Origin: Roseateles sp. XES5
Lineage (GTDB): Bacteria; Pseudomonadota; Alphaproteobacteria; Rhizobiales; Rhizobiaceae
NCBI RefSeq assembly: GCF_020535545.1
Contig: NZ_CP084754.1
Coordinates: 496,001-560,000, forward strand
Direction of reading: 5' to 3'
Length of the DNA: 64,000 nucleotides
This document shows positions 45,613-54,221 of this stretch, piece after piece. Position 1 is the stretch's first letter; every line of letters starts with the position of its first letter. Both the position numbers and the translations under genes were made by a program. The notes under the pieces were generated by a model. That model was not told the DNA's origin. It worked only from the letters and a program-made list of their open reading frames with translations, and searched no databases.

Positions 45613-45959
45613 ATTCAAATCCTCCGCTCGACCTCTCCTTTGCCGCGCTGTCGGATGCGACCCGCCGCGGGATCATCGATCAGCTCGGGCAAGGCAACGC
45701 GTCGATCACCAGTCTGGCGGACAGGTTCAAGATGACGCTGACCGGCATGAAGAAGCATGTCCAGGTTCTCGAGCGAGCGGGGCTCGTCGTCACGCACAAG
45801 GTCGGGCGGACGAGGACCTGCCAGCTTGGACAACGCGGGCTCAAGGCGGAGGCGGAGTGGATCGAGGCGCATCGTCGGCTCTTCGAGGCCCGCTTCAACG
45901 CATTGGACGACATCATCCTTGAAATGAAACAGGAGGGAAGCGATGAGCCAGCAGGGTAA
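45603..45959 (+). CDS. ArsR family HTH regulator
   Basis: This 118 aa winged-helix protein (LSDATRRGIIDQLGQG, ITSLADRFKMTLTGMKKHVQ recognition helix, then a beta wing around VVTHKVGRTRTCQL) shows no metal-binding cysteine pair, so it is of the SdpR-like or SRPBCC-associated type rather than a metal sensor. ATG 45603 was chosen because it lies in the palindromic operator and the upstream frame has no coding character. Its end overlaps the SRPBCC gene by 17 bases. Such pairs are common in rhizobia, with the regulator controlling the lipid- or ligand-binding partner. Confidence 0.92.
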   Translation: MVQYSNPPLDLSFAALSDATRRGIIDQLGQGNASITSLADRFKMTLTGMKKHVQVLERAGLVVTHKVGRTRTCQLGQRGLKAEAEWIEAHRRLFEARFNALDDIILEMKQEGSDEPAG

Positions 45960-46446
45960 CGGCGCCGGTGGCGCACACAACCGCACCGCGGTCGAACGCA
46001 GAGGCGATCGCGAACTCGTCGTGACGCGGATATTCGATGCGCCGCCGAGCATGGTCTACAAGGCGTGGAGCCAGCCCGCGCTGTTCCAGCGCTGGTGGAT
46101 GCCCAGATCGGTCTCCGGCATATCCCTCGTATCGTGCGACATGGACGTTCGCACCGGCGGGAAATACCGGCTGGAATTCGGCGTCGACGGTTCCGAGACC
46201 ATGGCCTTCTACGGCAAGTATCTCGAAGTGGTGCCGAACGAGCGCATCGTCTGGACCAACGATGAGGGCGAAGAGGGCGCGGTCACGACCGTGACCTTCG
46301 AGGACCAGGGCGGGACGACGCTACTGACCTTTCATGAGCTCTATCCGTCCCGGGAGGCGCTCGAGGAAGCCCTCCAGGGCTCGGCCGCCGCAATGCCGGA
46401 GCAGCTCGAGCAGCTTGAAGAGCTGCTTTCCGGCATGGGCGCGTAG
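45943..46446 (+). CDS. SRPBCC (AHSA1-like) domain protein
   Basis: This 167 aa START/Bet v 1-fold protein shows VTRIFDAPPSMVYKAWSQP (about residues 27-45), RWWMPRS and GTTLLTFHELYPS, the hallmarks of the AHSA1 group. The family binds hydrophobic ligands or assists cofactors; its function here is unknown. It overlaps the ArsR gene by 17 bases and is presumably under its control. Two terminator hairpins follow. Confidence 0.88.
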   Translation: MSQQGNGAGGAHNRTAVERRGDRELVVTRIFDAPPSMVYKAWSQPALFQRWWMPRSVSGISLVSCDMDVRTGGKYRLEFGVDGSETMAFYGKYLEVVPNERIVWTNDEGEEGAVTTVTFEDQGGTTLLTFHELYPSREALEEALQGSAAAMPEQLEQLEELLSGMGA

Positions 46447-46463
46447 CGGATCGGAAACACACG

Positions 46464-46524
46464 CCTCGGGAGCGCGTTCGCTCCCGGAGGGGCTTCTGAA
46501 AAACGCCTGCTCGCAGGCTGTTTT
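46464..46524. terminator. Tandem hairpins between SRPBCC and LysR genes
   Basis: CGGGAGCG (46467-46474) pairs with CGCTCCCG (46479-46486), and GCCTGC (46505-46510) pairs with GCAGGC (46513-46518) flanked by AAAAAC and TGTTTT. The second is a bidirectional rho-independent terminator for the two convergent genes. Confidence 0.75.
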
Positions 46525-46556
46525 CCGGCCGGCGGAAACGGTCCGGAGAACATCCT

Positions 46557-47453
46557 TCACAAAAGCTGCCGCCTGAGCAGCGTCTCGAGCCAGTCGGCAA
46601 AAACCTGCAACCGGCGTGAAAGATGCTGGCGATGCGGATAGAGAAGGGTCATCGGCATCGGTTCCGCGCGATAGGAAGGCATCACCTCGACGAGCTCGCC
46701 GGCGTCGAGATGGTGCCGGACGTCGTAGGCGGGAATCTGGATCAGACCCAGGCCGGCCACGCAGCAGGCGATATAGGCTTCGGCACTGTTGACGGCGACG
46801 CGGCTGCGCATCGGTCTTGTCCTGCGCGCGCCGTCTTCGACCCATTCCCAGGCCTCGATACGACCGCTCGATGGCGAGGCGTAGTTGATCGCCAGATGAT
46901 CGTGCAGCGCGTCCGGCGTTTCAGGCACGCCATGACGCCGGAGATAGGCGGGGCTTGCGACATTGATCAAGGGAAGGTCGCCAAGCGTACGCGCGATCAG
47001 GCCGGAATCGGCGAGCGGCCCGACGCGCAACACGCAATCGACACTGTCCTCCACCAGGTTCACCGCGCGGTCCGTGACGCCGAGATCGATGTCGATCTCG
47101 GGATAGGCATCGAGAAATTCCGGAAGGGCCGGTGCAAGGACAAGCCGTCCGATGCGGCCCGGAACATCGATGCGAAGCCGGCCCGAAGGGGCAGCGGTCT
47201 GGCGGAAGACGTTCTCGGCCTCCTCGACATCCGCGATCAGCCGCAGGCAGCGCTCATAGAAGGCCGCGCCGTCCTGCGTCGGCGAGACCACCCGTGTCGT
47301 CCGGTGCAGCAGCCTCGCCCCGACACGGCCTTCCAGCTCCTGCACCGCCGCGGAGACGGACGAGCGGGGCAAGCCCAGCATATCGGCTGCGCGCGTGAAG
47401 CTCGAACAATCGACGACACGGACGAAGATGCGGAACAGGTCGATACGGTCCAA
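46557..47453 (-). CDS. LysR family transcriptional regulator
   Basis: The 298 aa product has the HTH IDLFRIFVRVVDCSSFTRAA and LPRSSVSAAVQELEGRVGAR at its N-terminus, then a LysR effector domain (GRLRIDVPGRIGRLVLAPAL), of the group that often controls divergent SDR genes. TTG at 47451-47453 was chosen since AGGGAG precedes it by six bases; the alternative TTG at 47486 lies within a candidate operator and lacks a ribosome site. It is divergent from the SDR gene at 47591. Confidence 0.88.
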   Translation of the reverse strand: MDRIDLFRIFVRVVDCSSFTRAADMLGLPRSSVSAAVQELEGRVGARLLHRTTRVVSPTQDGAAFYERCLRLIADVEEAENVFRQTAAPSGRLRIDVPGRIGRLVLAPALPEFLDAYPEIDIDLGVTDRAVNLVEDSVDCVLRVGPLADSGLIARTLGDLPLINVASPAYLRRHGVPETPDALHDHLAINYASPSSGRIEAWEWVEDGARRTRPMRSRVAVNSAEAYIACCVAGLGLIQIPAYDVRHHLDAGELVEVMPSYRAEPMPMTLLYPHRQHLSRRLQVFADWLETLLRRQLL

Positions 47454-47466
47454 GCAAGGCTCCCTA

Positions 47467-47486
47467 TTGTCCAGAAATGACGACAA
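47467..47486. promoter_or_regulatory. Candidate LysR site TTGTC-N10-GACAA
   Basis: TTGTC (47467-47471) and GACAA (47482-47486) form an inverted repeat spaced by ten bases, close to the T-N11-A layout of LysR sites, in the LysR/SDR divergent spacer. It is a plausible autoregulatory site. Confidence 0.45.
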
Positions 47487-47590
47487 GTGATTTCAGAACG
47501 GTTGGCTTTATAGGACTGTTCTAGACGATATCGTGCAGCCTCGAAAGCGGTTGCATTGGCGCGACCGCAGACAGCACGGAGGCGCACGCC

Positions 47591-48364
47591 ATGACCGACC
47601 ACAGCATCAAGGGCAAAACCGTTATCATCGCCGGAGGCGCGAAGAATCTCGGCGGGCTGATCGCGCGCGATCTCGCTGCGCACGGGGCCAAGGCAATCGC
47701 CATCCACTACAACAGCGCCGCCACCAAGGCCGACGCGGACGCAACCGTCGCCGCCGTGAAGGCCGCGGGCGCAGAAGCGGTCGCCTTCCAGGCCGACCTC
47801 ACCACGGCCGGTGCAATGGAAAAGCTCTTCGCCGACACGCTCGCCGCCATCGGCAAGCCGGATATCGCGATCAACACCGTCGGCAAGGTGCTGAAGAAGC
47901 CGATGGTCGAAATCTCGGAAGCCGAATATGACGAGATGAGCGCGGTCAACGCCAAGTCGGCCTTCTTCTTCATCAAGGAAGCTGGCAGGCACCTCAACGA
48001 CAACGGCAAGATCTGCACGCTCGTCACCTCGCTGCTCGGAGCCTTCACGCCCTTCTACGCCGCCTATGCCGGCACCAAGGCGCCCGTCGAGCACTTCACC
48101 CGTGCCGCGTCGAAGGAGTTCGGCGCACGCGGCATTTCGGTGACGGCGATCGGCCCCGGACCGATGGACACGTCCTTCTTCTACCCGGCCGAGGGCGCCG
48201 ACGCGGTTGCCTATCACAAGACGGCGGCCGCGCTCTCGGCATTCTCCAGGACCGGGCTCACCGATATCGAGGATATCGTTCCCTACATCCGGTTCATGGT
48301 TTCCGAGGGCTGGTGGATGACCGGCCAGACGATCCTCGTCAATGGCGGTTACACGACCAAGTGA
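47591..48364 (+). CDS. SDR family oxidoreductase
   Basis: This 257 aa short-chain dehydrogenase has cofactor motif AGGAKNLGG (residues 14-22, variant of TGxxxGxG) and active-site YAGTK, with the Ser in LVTSLLG. It resembles the group next to LysR regulators with broad carbonyl-reducing roles. IHYNSAATKAD after strand 2 suggests NADPH. It is divergent from the LysR gene. Its last codons overlap the tail of the convergent amidase reading frame by 26 bases. Confidence 0.9.
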   Translation: MTDHSIKGKTVIIAGGAKNLGGLIARDLAAHGAKAIAIHYNSAATKADADATVAAVKAAGAEAVAFQADLTTAGAMEKLFADTLAAIGKPDIAINTVGKVLKKPMVEISEAEYDEMSAVNAKSAFFFIKEAGRHLNDNGKICTLVTSLLGAFTPFYAAYAGTKAPVEHFTRAASKEFGARGISVTAIGPGPMDTSFFYPAEGADAVAYHKTAAALSAFSRTGLTDIEDIVPYIRFMVSEGWWMTGQTILVNGGYTTK

Positions 48365-49802
48365 TGGCATTGGACGGCCTGACGGTGAACCGTCGGGCCT
48401 GTCCAGCCGAGGCATTTGATGGATGACGGACGTGCTTGACGATGGCTCTTGATCGCGCCGCGGTCCATGCATTCGCACGTAGCAGGCTCGACCGCCTATG
48501 CTGGTCATACGGCATTTCCAGCCGACGTCCACAGCCAAGAAGCGTGGCAAGGGAAATGCCGAGCCCCGTCAGCATCACCGAACGTGTTCCCTCTGCCTCC
48601 TGCATGAGCGGCAGTGACAGGCTGTCGAGATCGTAGATATTGGCAAGGACGGTGAAGCGGCCGGTCTCCGCGGCAAGATCCTGTGAACTTGCCGTGCCGA
48701 TACGTGCATCCGGCAAGGGCACGCTGGGCGTGAGGAGAAGATCGATGCCTCTTGCCGCGGCCGCGTCCAGAAAGCGGGTACGGTGGTCGACAAGCCGGCG
48801 CTTTGCCGCGGCCGCTTCGTGCGAAGAAATCGCCTCGCCGGCGCGTATCGCGGCGGCGACGGCGGGCACGTAGATATCCCCATGCGCAGCCAGCAGCGGG
48901 GCGTGGAACGTCCAGTTGTCGAAGTTCATGGCGACCTGGAAATCTCGGCTCGCCGCCGCGTCGATCCATAACGGCACGGAAACGACGGCATGGCCCATCT
49001 GCACGAGCTTGCCGACGGCGGCGTCGAGCGCTTGCTCAGCCGAGGGCGCGATGGCCTTGCGGGCAAAATCGGGAACGCCGATGACAAGCGGACCGAGCCG
49101 CTCCGCCCCCAGTGGAGCACGCAGAAGTGCGGGACAACGCTCGAAAACAGCGGCGATATCCATCGCGCGACGGGCGATCAGTCCCGTACTCTGCCCGAAA
49201 AGCCCACCATTGACTTCGCCTTCATCGCATATCGTCGCCTTTTTCGGACGAAGGCCGGCCACACCGGCAAGGGCCGCCGGCTTGCGCAGCGAACCCGCGC
49301 CATCCGTTCCGAGTGCCAGTGCCGTAAATCCGGCGGCAACGGCGACAGCCCCACCGACGGTCGAGCCGCCGGCATAATAGTCCAATCCGCGCGGCGAACG
49401 TGTGGCAGCCGGACCGGCGCTGGATCCGAACTGATGCGTCGCCTGCTTGGCGACCACCACCGCGCCCGCAGCCTGCAGCGCCGCGACCGCGGCGCTTGGT
49501 CTCAAGGACAGAATTTCACCAAGATCGACCGCCGTTCCCGCCCGCGTCGGCAAGCCATCAACGACGATCGTATCCTTCACCCCGAGGGAAACGCCGGCCA
49601 GAGCATGGCCCGCCCCCGCATTGAGGCGCGCATCGAGCCTGGCAAGCTCCTTCTCTATCCAACTCCAGGCAGGATCAAGAAGCGATCGCAGTGCCGAATC
49701 CTCACGCACGATCTTTTCGAAGAGCACGCAATAGGCCGCCGGCAGGCGCTGTCTTTCAGCCAGCATTCCTTCAGCGATTTCATCTACCGGGAGGTTAAAC
49801 AT
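48339..49802 (-). CDS. Amidase signature family hydrolase
   Basis: This 487 aa amidase-signature enzyme (allophanate hydrolase/Glu-tRNA amidotransferase A superfamily) has Lys in GVKDT (about K75), the cis-Ser region GGSTVGGAVAVAAG (common form GGSSGG) and the nucleophile in LGTDGAGSLRKPAA (common form GTDTGGSIR). The Ser-Ser-Lys triad looks intact, but the loop residues are unusual. The last 55 or so residues (after CGRRLEM) do not resemble an amidase end and run across the SDR stop, so the natural stop may have been lost. It lies downstream of the creatinase-like gene in the Pot importer operon. Possible substrates are an amide, urea-derived allophanate or a carbamoyl compound. Confidence 0.82.
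   Translation of the reverse strand: MFNLPVDEIAEGMLAERQRLPAAYCVLFEKIVREDSALRSLLDPAWSWIEKELARLDARLNAGAGHALAGVSLGVKDTIVVDGLPTRAGTAVDLGEILSLRPSAAVAALQAAGAVVVAKQATHQFGSSAGPAATRSPRGLDYYAGGSTVGGAVAVAAGFTALALGTDGAGSLRKPAALAGVAGLRPKKATICDEGEVNGGLFGQSTGLIARRAMDIAAVFERCPALLRAPLGAERLGPLVIGVPDFARKAIAPSAEQALDAAVGKLVQMGHAVVSVPLWIDAAASRDFQVAMNFDNWTFHAPLLAAHGDIYVPAVAAAIRAGEAISSHEAAAAKRRLVDHRTRFLDAAAARGIDLLLTPSVPLPDARIGTASSQDLAAETGRFTVLANIYDLDSLSLPLMQEAEGTRSVMLTGLGISLATLLGCGRRLEMPYDQHRRSSLLRANAWTAARSRAIVKHVRHPSNASAGQARRFTVRPSNAITWSCNRH
48372..48403 (+). terminator. Hairpin after the SDR gene
   Basis: GACGGT (48381-48386) and ACCGTC (48389-48394) form the top of a longer imperfect stem closed by GGAC (48372) and GTCC (48403). 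It is probably the SDR terminator, but it also lies inside the amidase reading frame tail. Confidence 0.5.
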
Positions 49803-49903
49803 GACGGTGAAGCGATACCCGCTTTGCTTGCTGCTGTTGAAGGAGCCACAAGCTCGACCAACAGCAGCCGTTGCTGCGCCGCATACCTCAAGGGAATGCG
49901 GTT

Positions 49904-49931
49904 TGCTCCTGCCACGCTTGCAGCAGGAGCA
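49904..49931 (-). terminator. Hairpin between M24 and amidase genes
   Basis: TGCTCCTGC (49904-49912) and GCAGGAGCA (49923-49931) pair over nine bases with a 10-base loop just past the M24 stop. It lacks a T-tract, so read-through into the amidase gene is likely. The 135-base gap shows no other feature. Confidence 0.5.
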
Positions 49932-49937
49932 GATGAA

Positions 49938-51359
49938 TCACGGAGCCACGCGATGCGTTTCGAGCGGCGTGTGGCGGCTCAAGTTTTCAAAGCCGTCGGC
50001 GGTCACGAGGTAGAGATCACCAACATTGCAGCCGGCCGACTGCGCCTCCAGCCATTGCGTGTGCAGCACGAAGATCATGCCCTCTTCGAGGTGGTCGTAG
50101 TTATGCGAGGAGATGTTGAAGCTGTTACTGCCTCCGGCCATACCGACCGAATGGCCGAGATTGGGATTGTGCGGGCCACTCACCGCCGGATAGACATGCA
50201 TCAGCTTGCGCCCCTGCGCTTCCCAGTCAGCATCCGGCACATGCTGATACGGCACGAGACGGGCGCCGCCGTCATCGCCGGAGGCCCAGTTATAGGGCAT
50301 GGTGCGGGCATTGGGCGATGTCAGCAGGCCATGCTCGATATAGGGCTCGAAGGCGGCGTTGTTGATGTCGCTCATCAGCGCGCCCGGACGGATCAGCTTT
50401 TCCGCCCGTTTGACGCCTTCCGTGCACACCGCCAGCACCTTTTCCTGGCGGGCGGTGATCTCTCCGACCGCGATCATGCGCGCCGTCTGCGCGGTATAGC
50501 CCTGGTAGGTGACATTCGAGATGTAGAGATTGATGAGGTCGCCGGGCCGCACGATGTGGCCGTAGGGTTTCCCGCAGTGGGTACCGTACTGGTTGATCCC
50601 GATCTGATAGCCGTCACCGGTCTCACCGCCGCGCGCCATCTGGGCGAACGTAAAGGCGGCGAAGATCTCGGTGTCCGTCACACCTGGCCGGGTCACATGA
50701 TAGGCCGCCTCGGTGCCGATCGAGATCAGTTGCGCCGCCGCACGTGTCATCGCCACCTCGCGCGACGAACGGATCTTCTGCATGCGGTCGATGATGCTGT
50801 TTGACGCGACGAACTTTGCCTTCGGCATCATCTCGTCGAGGTGGCGGAAGAGCTCCGCACTGTTCTTGTCCCCGAGACGGCCGATCTGGCCGGCCTTCAG
50901 GCCAAGACCGTCCATGAGTTTCGTCACCGCCTCGGCGGCCTTGGCGATGGAAGACCCCGGCCGGTCGGCATATTCGCGGCCGAAGGCACCCACCTGCCAG
51001 ATCTGCTCGACACCCACCGGCTCGCCGCCCGGCGGCATGATCACCGACTGGGTGAAGAAGGAAACCAGGATCATTTCCTTGTCGCTGTCGCTGGGGACGA
51101 TCAGGATGCCTTCCCGCATCCAGTCGCAGATGTAGCGGAGATAGATGTTCGAGGTATGGAACCATCCCACCGTGCCGGTATGCACGATCAGCGCATCATG
51201 GCCCGCTTCGACAGCTTCCCGCCGGATACGGCGCACGCGCTCGGCGAATTCGGATTCCGGTAGCGGCGGCGGGGCGATGAACTCGAAGCTCGGCTCGAAA
51301 CCGTCGAGCAGCTTTTCGATACGGCCCGAGTAGCGGCTTTCTTTCACACGCATGTTCAT
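49938..51359 (-). CDS. Creatinase-like M24 (pita-bread fold) protein without metal ligands
   Basis: This 473 aa protein of the aminopeptidase P/creatinase/prolidase fold shows HDALIVHTGTVGWFHTSNIYL in the N-domain, INQYGTHCGKPYGHIVRPGD (H261) and NPNLGHSVGMAG (H403) in the C-domain. The five metal ligands of true M24 peptidases (D, D, H, E, E) are not kept: GDLINLYISNVTYQGYTAQT has Tyr279 and Gln291 where aspartates are expected, and FVLHTQ and SAGCNVGD lack the glutamates. Creatinase, which is metal-free and uses a catalytic His, has similar losses, so hydrolysis of a guanidino or ureido compound is possible. The ATG at 51357-51359 has AGAGGA upstream. It follows the Pot-type permease gene by 17 bases. 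Confidence 0.85.
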   Translation of the reverse strand: MNMRVKESRYSGRIEKLLDGFEPSFEFIAPPPLPESEFAERVRRIRREAVEAGHDALIVHTGTVGWFHTSNIYLRYICDWMREGILIVPSDSDKEMILVSFFTQSVIMPPGGEPVGVEQIWQVGAFGREYADRPGSSIAKAAEAVTKLMDGLGLKAGQIGRLGDKNSAELFRHLDEMMPKAKFVASNSIIDRMQKIRSSREVAMTRAAAQLISIGTEAAYHVTRPGVTDTEIFAAFTFAQMARGGETGDGYQIGINQYGTHCGKPYGHIVRPGDLINLYISNVTYQGYTAQTARMIAVGEITARQEKVLAVCTEGVKRAEKLIRPGALMSDINNAAFEPYIEHGLLTSPNARTMPYNWASGDDGGARLVPYQHVPDADWEAQGRKLMHVYPAVSGPHNPNLGHSVGMAGGSNSFNISSHNYDHLEEGMIFVLHTQWLEAQSAGCNVGDLYLVTADGFENLSRHTPLETHRVAP

Positions 51360-51376
51360 GGCGAATAGTCCTCTGT

Positions 51377-52204
51377 CTATTTTTGCTTGGGAACGAGATT
51401 TCCGAAGAGGGACGCGGTGACGACCAGCAGGAAGGTGACCGCGATGACGACGCCGGATATGGCGGCGACGCGAACGTCGAGGGATTCCTCGATCATGCGC
51501 CACATCCGGATGGGCAGAACGCTCGTGCGCGCATCGGCAAGGAAGAGCGAGACCGAGACATTGTCGAGCGAACTCATGAAAACCAGCAGCGCCCCACCGA
51601 GAATGCCCGGCATGATCAGCGGCAGGGTGATGCGGCGCATCGTATGGGCGCGGCTTGCCCCGAGGATCATCGAGCTCTCGCCGAGCGTCGGGCTGAGCTG
51701 CGAGACCACGGCGACCGTCGTGCGGAAGACGAGCGGCGTGAAGATGACCGTGTGACCGACGACGACCAGCCAGAAGGAGGGGTCGACGCCGAGCTTGACG
51801 AAGAACATCAGGGCCGCGATGCCGAAGACCAGCGTGGGCAGAACCATCGGCAGCATGAAGAAGGGTTCGAGGAAGGCAAACCGACGACCTTCCCGCGCCA
51901 TGCCCAGCGCAGCCGGCACGGCGATCAAGATCGAAAGCATCGTTGCAAGGCAGGCGATCTTCAGGCTGGTGAATGCCGCGGCATGGATACGGCCGGACTG
52001 CACGGGATCGAACAGATTGGCGTACCATTTCAGCGAGAGCCCCTGCGGCGGGAACTGGATGGTGTTGCCAGCGGTCAACGACATCATGAAGCCGACCACG
52101 ACCGGCACCACCATGATCGCGACACCGAAGCAGCCGAGGACGATCACCACGAAATTGAAGGAGCGGCCCGCCCAGTCATTCTTGCTAGCGCTATGCATAG
52201 ACAT
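51377..52204 (-). CDS. Pot-type ABC importer permease (PotC-like)
   Basis: This 275 aa permease has six hydrophobic segments and the EAA loop in GESSMILGASRAHTMRRITLPL. It is the second permease of a PotABCD-like importer and overlaps the first permease gene by 14 bases. The FMMSLTAGNTIQFPPQGLSL and FMSSLDNVSVSLF stretches match PotC-like proteins. Part of a six-gene operon ending in the creatinase-like protein and amidase. Confidence 0.9.
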   Translation of the reverse strand: MSMHSASKNDWAGRSFNFVVIVLGCFGVAIMVVPVVVGFMMSLTAGNTIQFPPQGLSLKWYANLFDPVQSGRIHAAAFTSLKIACLATMLSILIAVPAALGMAREGRRFAFLEPFFMLPMVLPTLVFGIAALMFFVKLGVDPSFWLVVVGHTVIFTPLVFRTTVAVVSQLSPTLGESSMILGASRAHTMRRITLPLIMPGILGGALLVFMSSLDNVSVSLFLADARTSVLPIRMWRMIEESLDVRVAAISGVVIAVTFLLVVTASLFGNLVPKQK

Positions 52205-53000
52205 TGATCCTCCGGTTGCGGCCGACTGCGGTGAGCGCGCCCAGCACGATGCCGATGGTGGTCAGCATGACGATGGCGATGGCGGCAGCGAACGGCCAGT
52301 CGTAGAGCGTGTTGACTTCCTGGTAGATAAACTGCGGCAGGTAGATCAGCCGCGCACCGCCAACCACGGCCTGGGTGACGAAGTTCATGCAGGCGCTGGC
52401 GAAGACGAGTATCCATCCCGCGATAAGGCCGGGAACGCTGAGCGGCAGGATGACCCGCACGAAGGTCTGCCAGGCGTTCATGCCGAGCGAGGTCGAGGCC
52501 TCCCAAAGGCTCCGGTCGATCTTGGCGAGTACCGAGACGAGCGGCAGGACCAGCAGCGGCAGCTCGATCTGGCTGAGGGCAATGATCAGGCCGAGCTCGT
52601 TGTACATGAACTGCAGCGGCGTGGAGGTGAGGCCGATGCCGACCAGCGTGTTATTGACGACACCCTCCCGGCCGAGGATCGCAATCCAGGCGAGCGTGCG
52701 CACCACATTGGAGGTGAGCATCGGCAGAACCGTGCAGAAAAGCATGATGCGCCGCCCGGTCGGCCCCAGCAGCATGAAGAGCAGCGCGACGGGATAGCCT
52801 ACGATCGTTGTGAAGACGATGACTTTGATGCCAAGATAGATCGTGTCGCGCAGCACCACCACATTGATCGGATCGACGAAGAACCGCGCATAATGTGCGA
52901 TTGTCGCGCCACCGTCTCCACTGAAGCTCATGCCCACGAGGAGAAAGAGCGGGGCCAGGAAGAACAGCCCGTTGAGAATGACCATCGGTATTAGTTTCAT
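52191..53000 (-). CDS. Pot-type ABC importer permease (PotB-like)
   Basis: This 269 aa permease has FFLAPLFLLVGMSF as first helix, VLPMLTSNVVRTLAW, and the coupling loop LWEASTSLGMNAWQTFVRVILPL. It partners the PotC-like protein encoded downstream. ATG at 52998-53000 has AGGGGTC upstream. It lies 47 bases after the binding-protein gene. Confidence 0.9.
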   Translation of the reverse strand: MKLIPMVILNGLFFLAPLFLLVGMSFSGDGGATIAHYARFFVDPINVVVLRDTIYLGIKVIVFTTIVGYPVALLFMLLGPTGRRIMLFCTVLPMLTSNVVRTLAWIAILGREGVVNNTLVGIGLTSTPLQFMYNELGLIIALSQIELPLLVLPLVSVLAKIDRSLWEASTSLGMNAWQTFVRVILPLSVPGLIAGWILVFASACMNFVTQAVVGGARLIYLPQFIYQEVNTLYDWPFAAAIAIVMLTTIGIVLGALTAVGRNRRINVYA

Positions 53001-53040
53001 GACCCCTGCTCCGTCTCCACGTCGGCAAGAAAAGGTGGTG

Positions 53041-53060
53041 CGTGCGCCTACTGGCGCACG
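53041..53060 (-). terminator. Hairpin covering the binding-protein stop
   Basis: CGTGCGCC (53041-53048) and GGCGCACG (53053-53060) pair perfectly with a 4-base loop and include the stop codon of the binding-protein gene. This is the fourth importer in the window with a hairpin just after the binding-protein gene. Confidence 0.55.
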
Positions 53061-54106
53061 ACCTCATCGAACTTGGAGGTCCATTCCCCGCGCTTGGCGT
53101 TGATGTTGTTCCAGTCGAGGTAGACGAAGGTGGAGAGTTGCTCGCGGGTCATGTAAGCGGCGACACCAGGCGTGAGAGCCACCGTCTTGTTGGTCGGGAA
53201 GTTCTCGAGCGGCGCGCCCTGCAACGCCTCCTGTACCTTCGCCGAGAGAACGGCGTCGATATAGGCGTAGACGGCCTTCGGATCCCTCGCGCCCTTGGCA
53301 AGATGAATGTTCACCGGCGTTGCCGGCGCCCCCTCCTCCGGCACGACGAACTCGATCGGCACGCCGAGGCCCTTGAGACGCGCGACGTTGCTGGTGCTGG
53401 CGATCATCACGTCGATCTCGCCCTGCTGGAACAGCGACTGCTGGTGGTTCATGTCGTTCGCGATGGCGCCCACATGCGGCAGATATTCCTTCAGCTTCGG
53501 CCAGAGCGGATCGAGGTTCTGCTCCGAGCCGCCGAAAGCCTTGGCGGTCTGGATCCAGGCCATGACGGCGCTGTTGCTCTTGAAGCCGGTGAATGCCACC
53601 TTGCCGTAGAAATCGGGACTGAACAGGTCACCGTAGCCCTTGGGCTTGCGCACCTTCTGCGGATTGTAGGCGAGGCCGTCGAGCTGCACGGTGATCGCCG
53701 GTCCCCACTCGTTCTGGAAGGACGGCTCGGAAAGGTTGCCCCAATTGGGAATCTGGCTCGGATCGACCTTCTCGATGAGGTTGTTCTCGATGGCGATGGC
53801 CGACTGGCCCGGCGACATCAGCAGCGCGTCATAGGGAGGCGAGCTGGGTGAGGCCATCATCTTGCCGAGCTGGTCGGAAGCGAGCGCCGGCGAAAGCACC
53901 AGTTCGTTCCCGGAGGCGTCCGCGAGGGCCGGCGCGACGATCGATTGAAACATGTCTTCCCAGGCTCCCGGGAAAACGGCGGCGACAACCTCGCTTGCCG
54001 CATGGGCGCGCGTGGCGCGCAGCAATGTCGGGCCGGCGACTAAGCCGGCGCCGGCCAGAAGACCAAGTCGAATGAGTTCGCGACGGTTCATTTCCATGCC
54101 AGCCAT
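53048..54106 (-). CDS. Pot-type ABC solute-binding protein, Tat-exported
   Basis: This 352 aa periplasmic binding protein of the PotD/FbpA kind has an N-terminus with a twin-arginine signal (MNRRELIRLGLLAGAGLVAG, cleavage near ATRAHA), so export is probably by the Tat pathway. DEVVRQ ends the chain. The ATG at 54104-54106 follows AAGGGGGAAAGACA; internal ATGs at 54097 and 54091 are possible. Ligand unknown; the operon partners (creatinase-like protein, amidase) suggest an amine, guanidine or amide. Confidence 0.88.
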   Translation of the reverse strand: MAGMEMNRRELIRLGLLAGAGLVAGPTLLRATRAHAASEVVAAVFPGAWEDMFQSIVAPALADASGNELVLSPALASDQLGKMMASPSSPPYDALLMSPGQSAIAIENNLIEKVDPSQIPNWGNLSEPSFQNEWGPAITVQLDGLAYNPQKVRKPKGYGDLFSPDFYGKVAFTGFKSNSAVMAWIQTAKAFGGSEQNLDPLWPKLKEYLPHVGAIANDMNHQQSLFQQGEIDVMIASTSNVARLKGLGVPIEFVVPEEGAPATPVNIHLAKGARDPKAVYAYIDAVLSAKVQEALQGAPLENFPTNKTVALTPGVAAYMTREQLSTFVYLDWNNINAKRGEWTSKFDEVVRQ

Positions 54107-54221
54107 TGTCTTTCCCCCTTGGGCTTGATTGGCGCTAGATAGGTGAACTGCTGTGGGTACGCTTCGCCGTGGCGCGACCCTCCCGGTCCGCGCTTCCAGC
54201 CTCTTTCCGATGTCGTATGCT

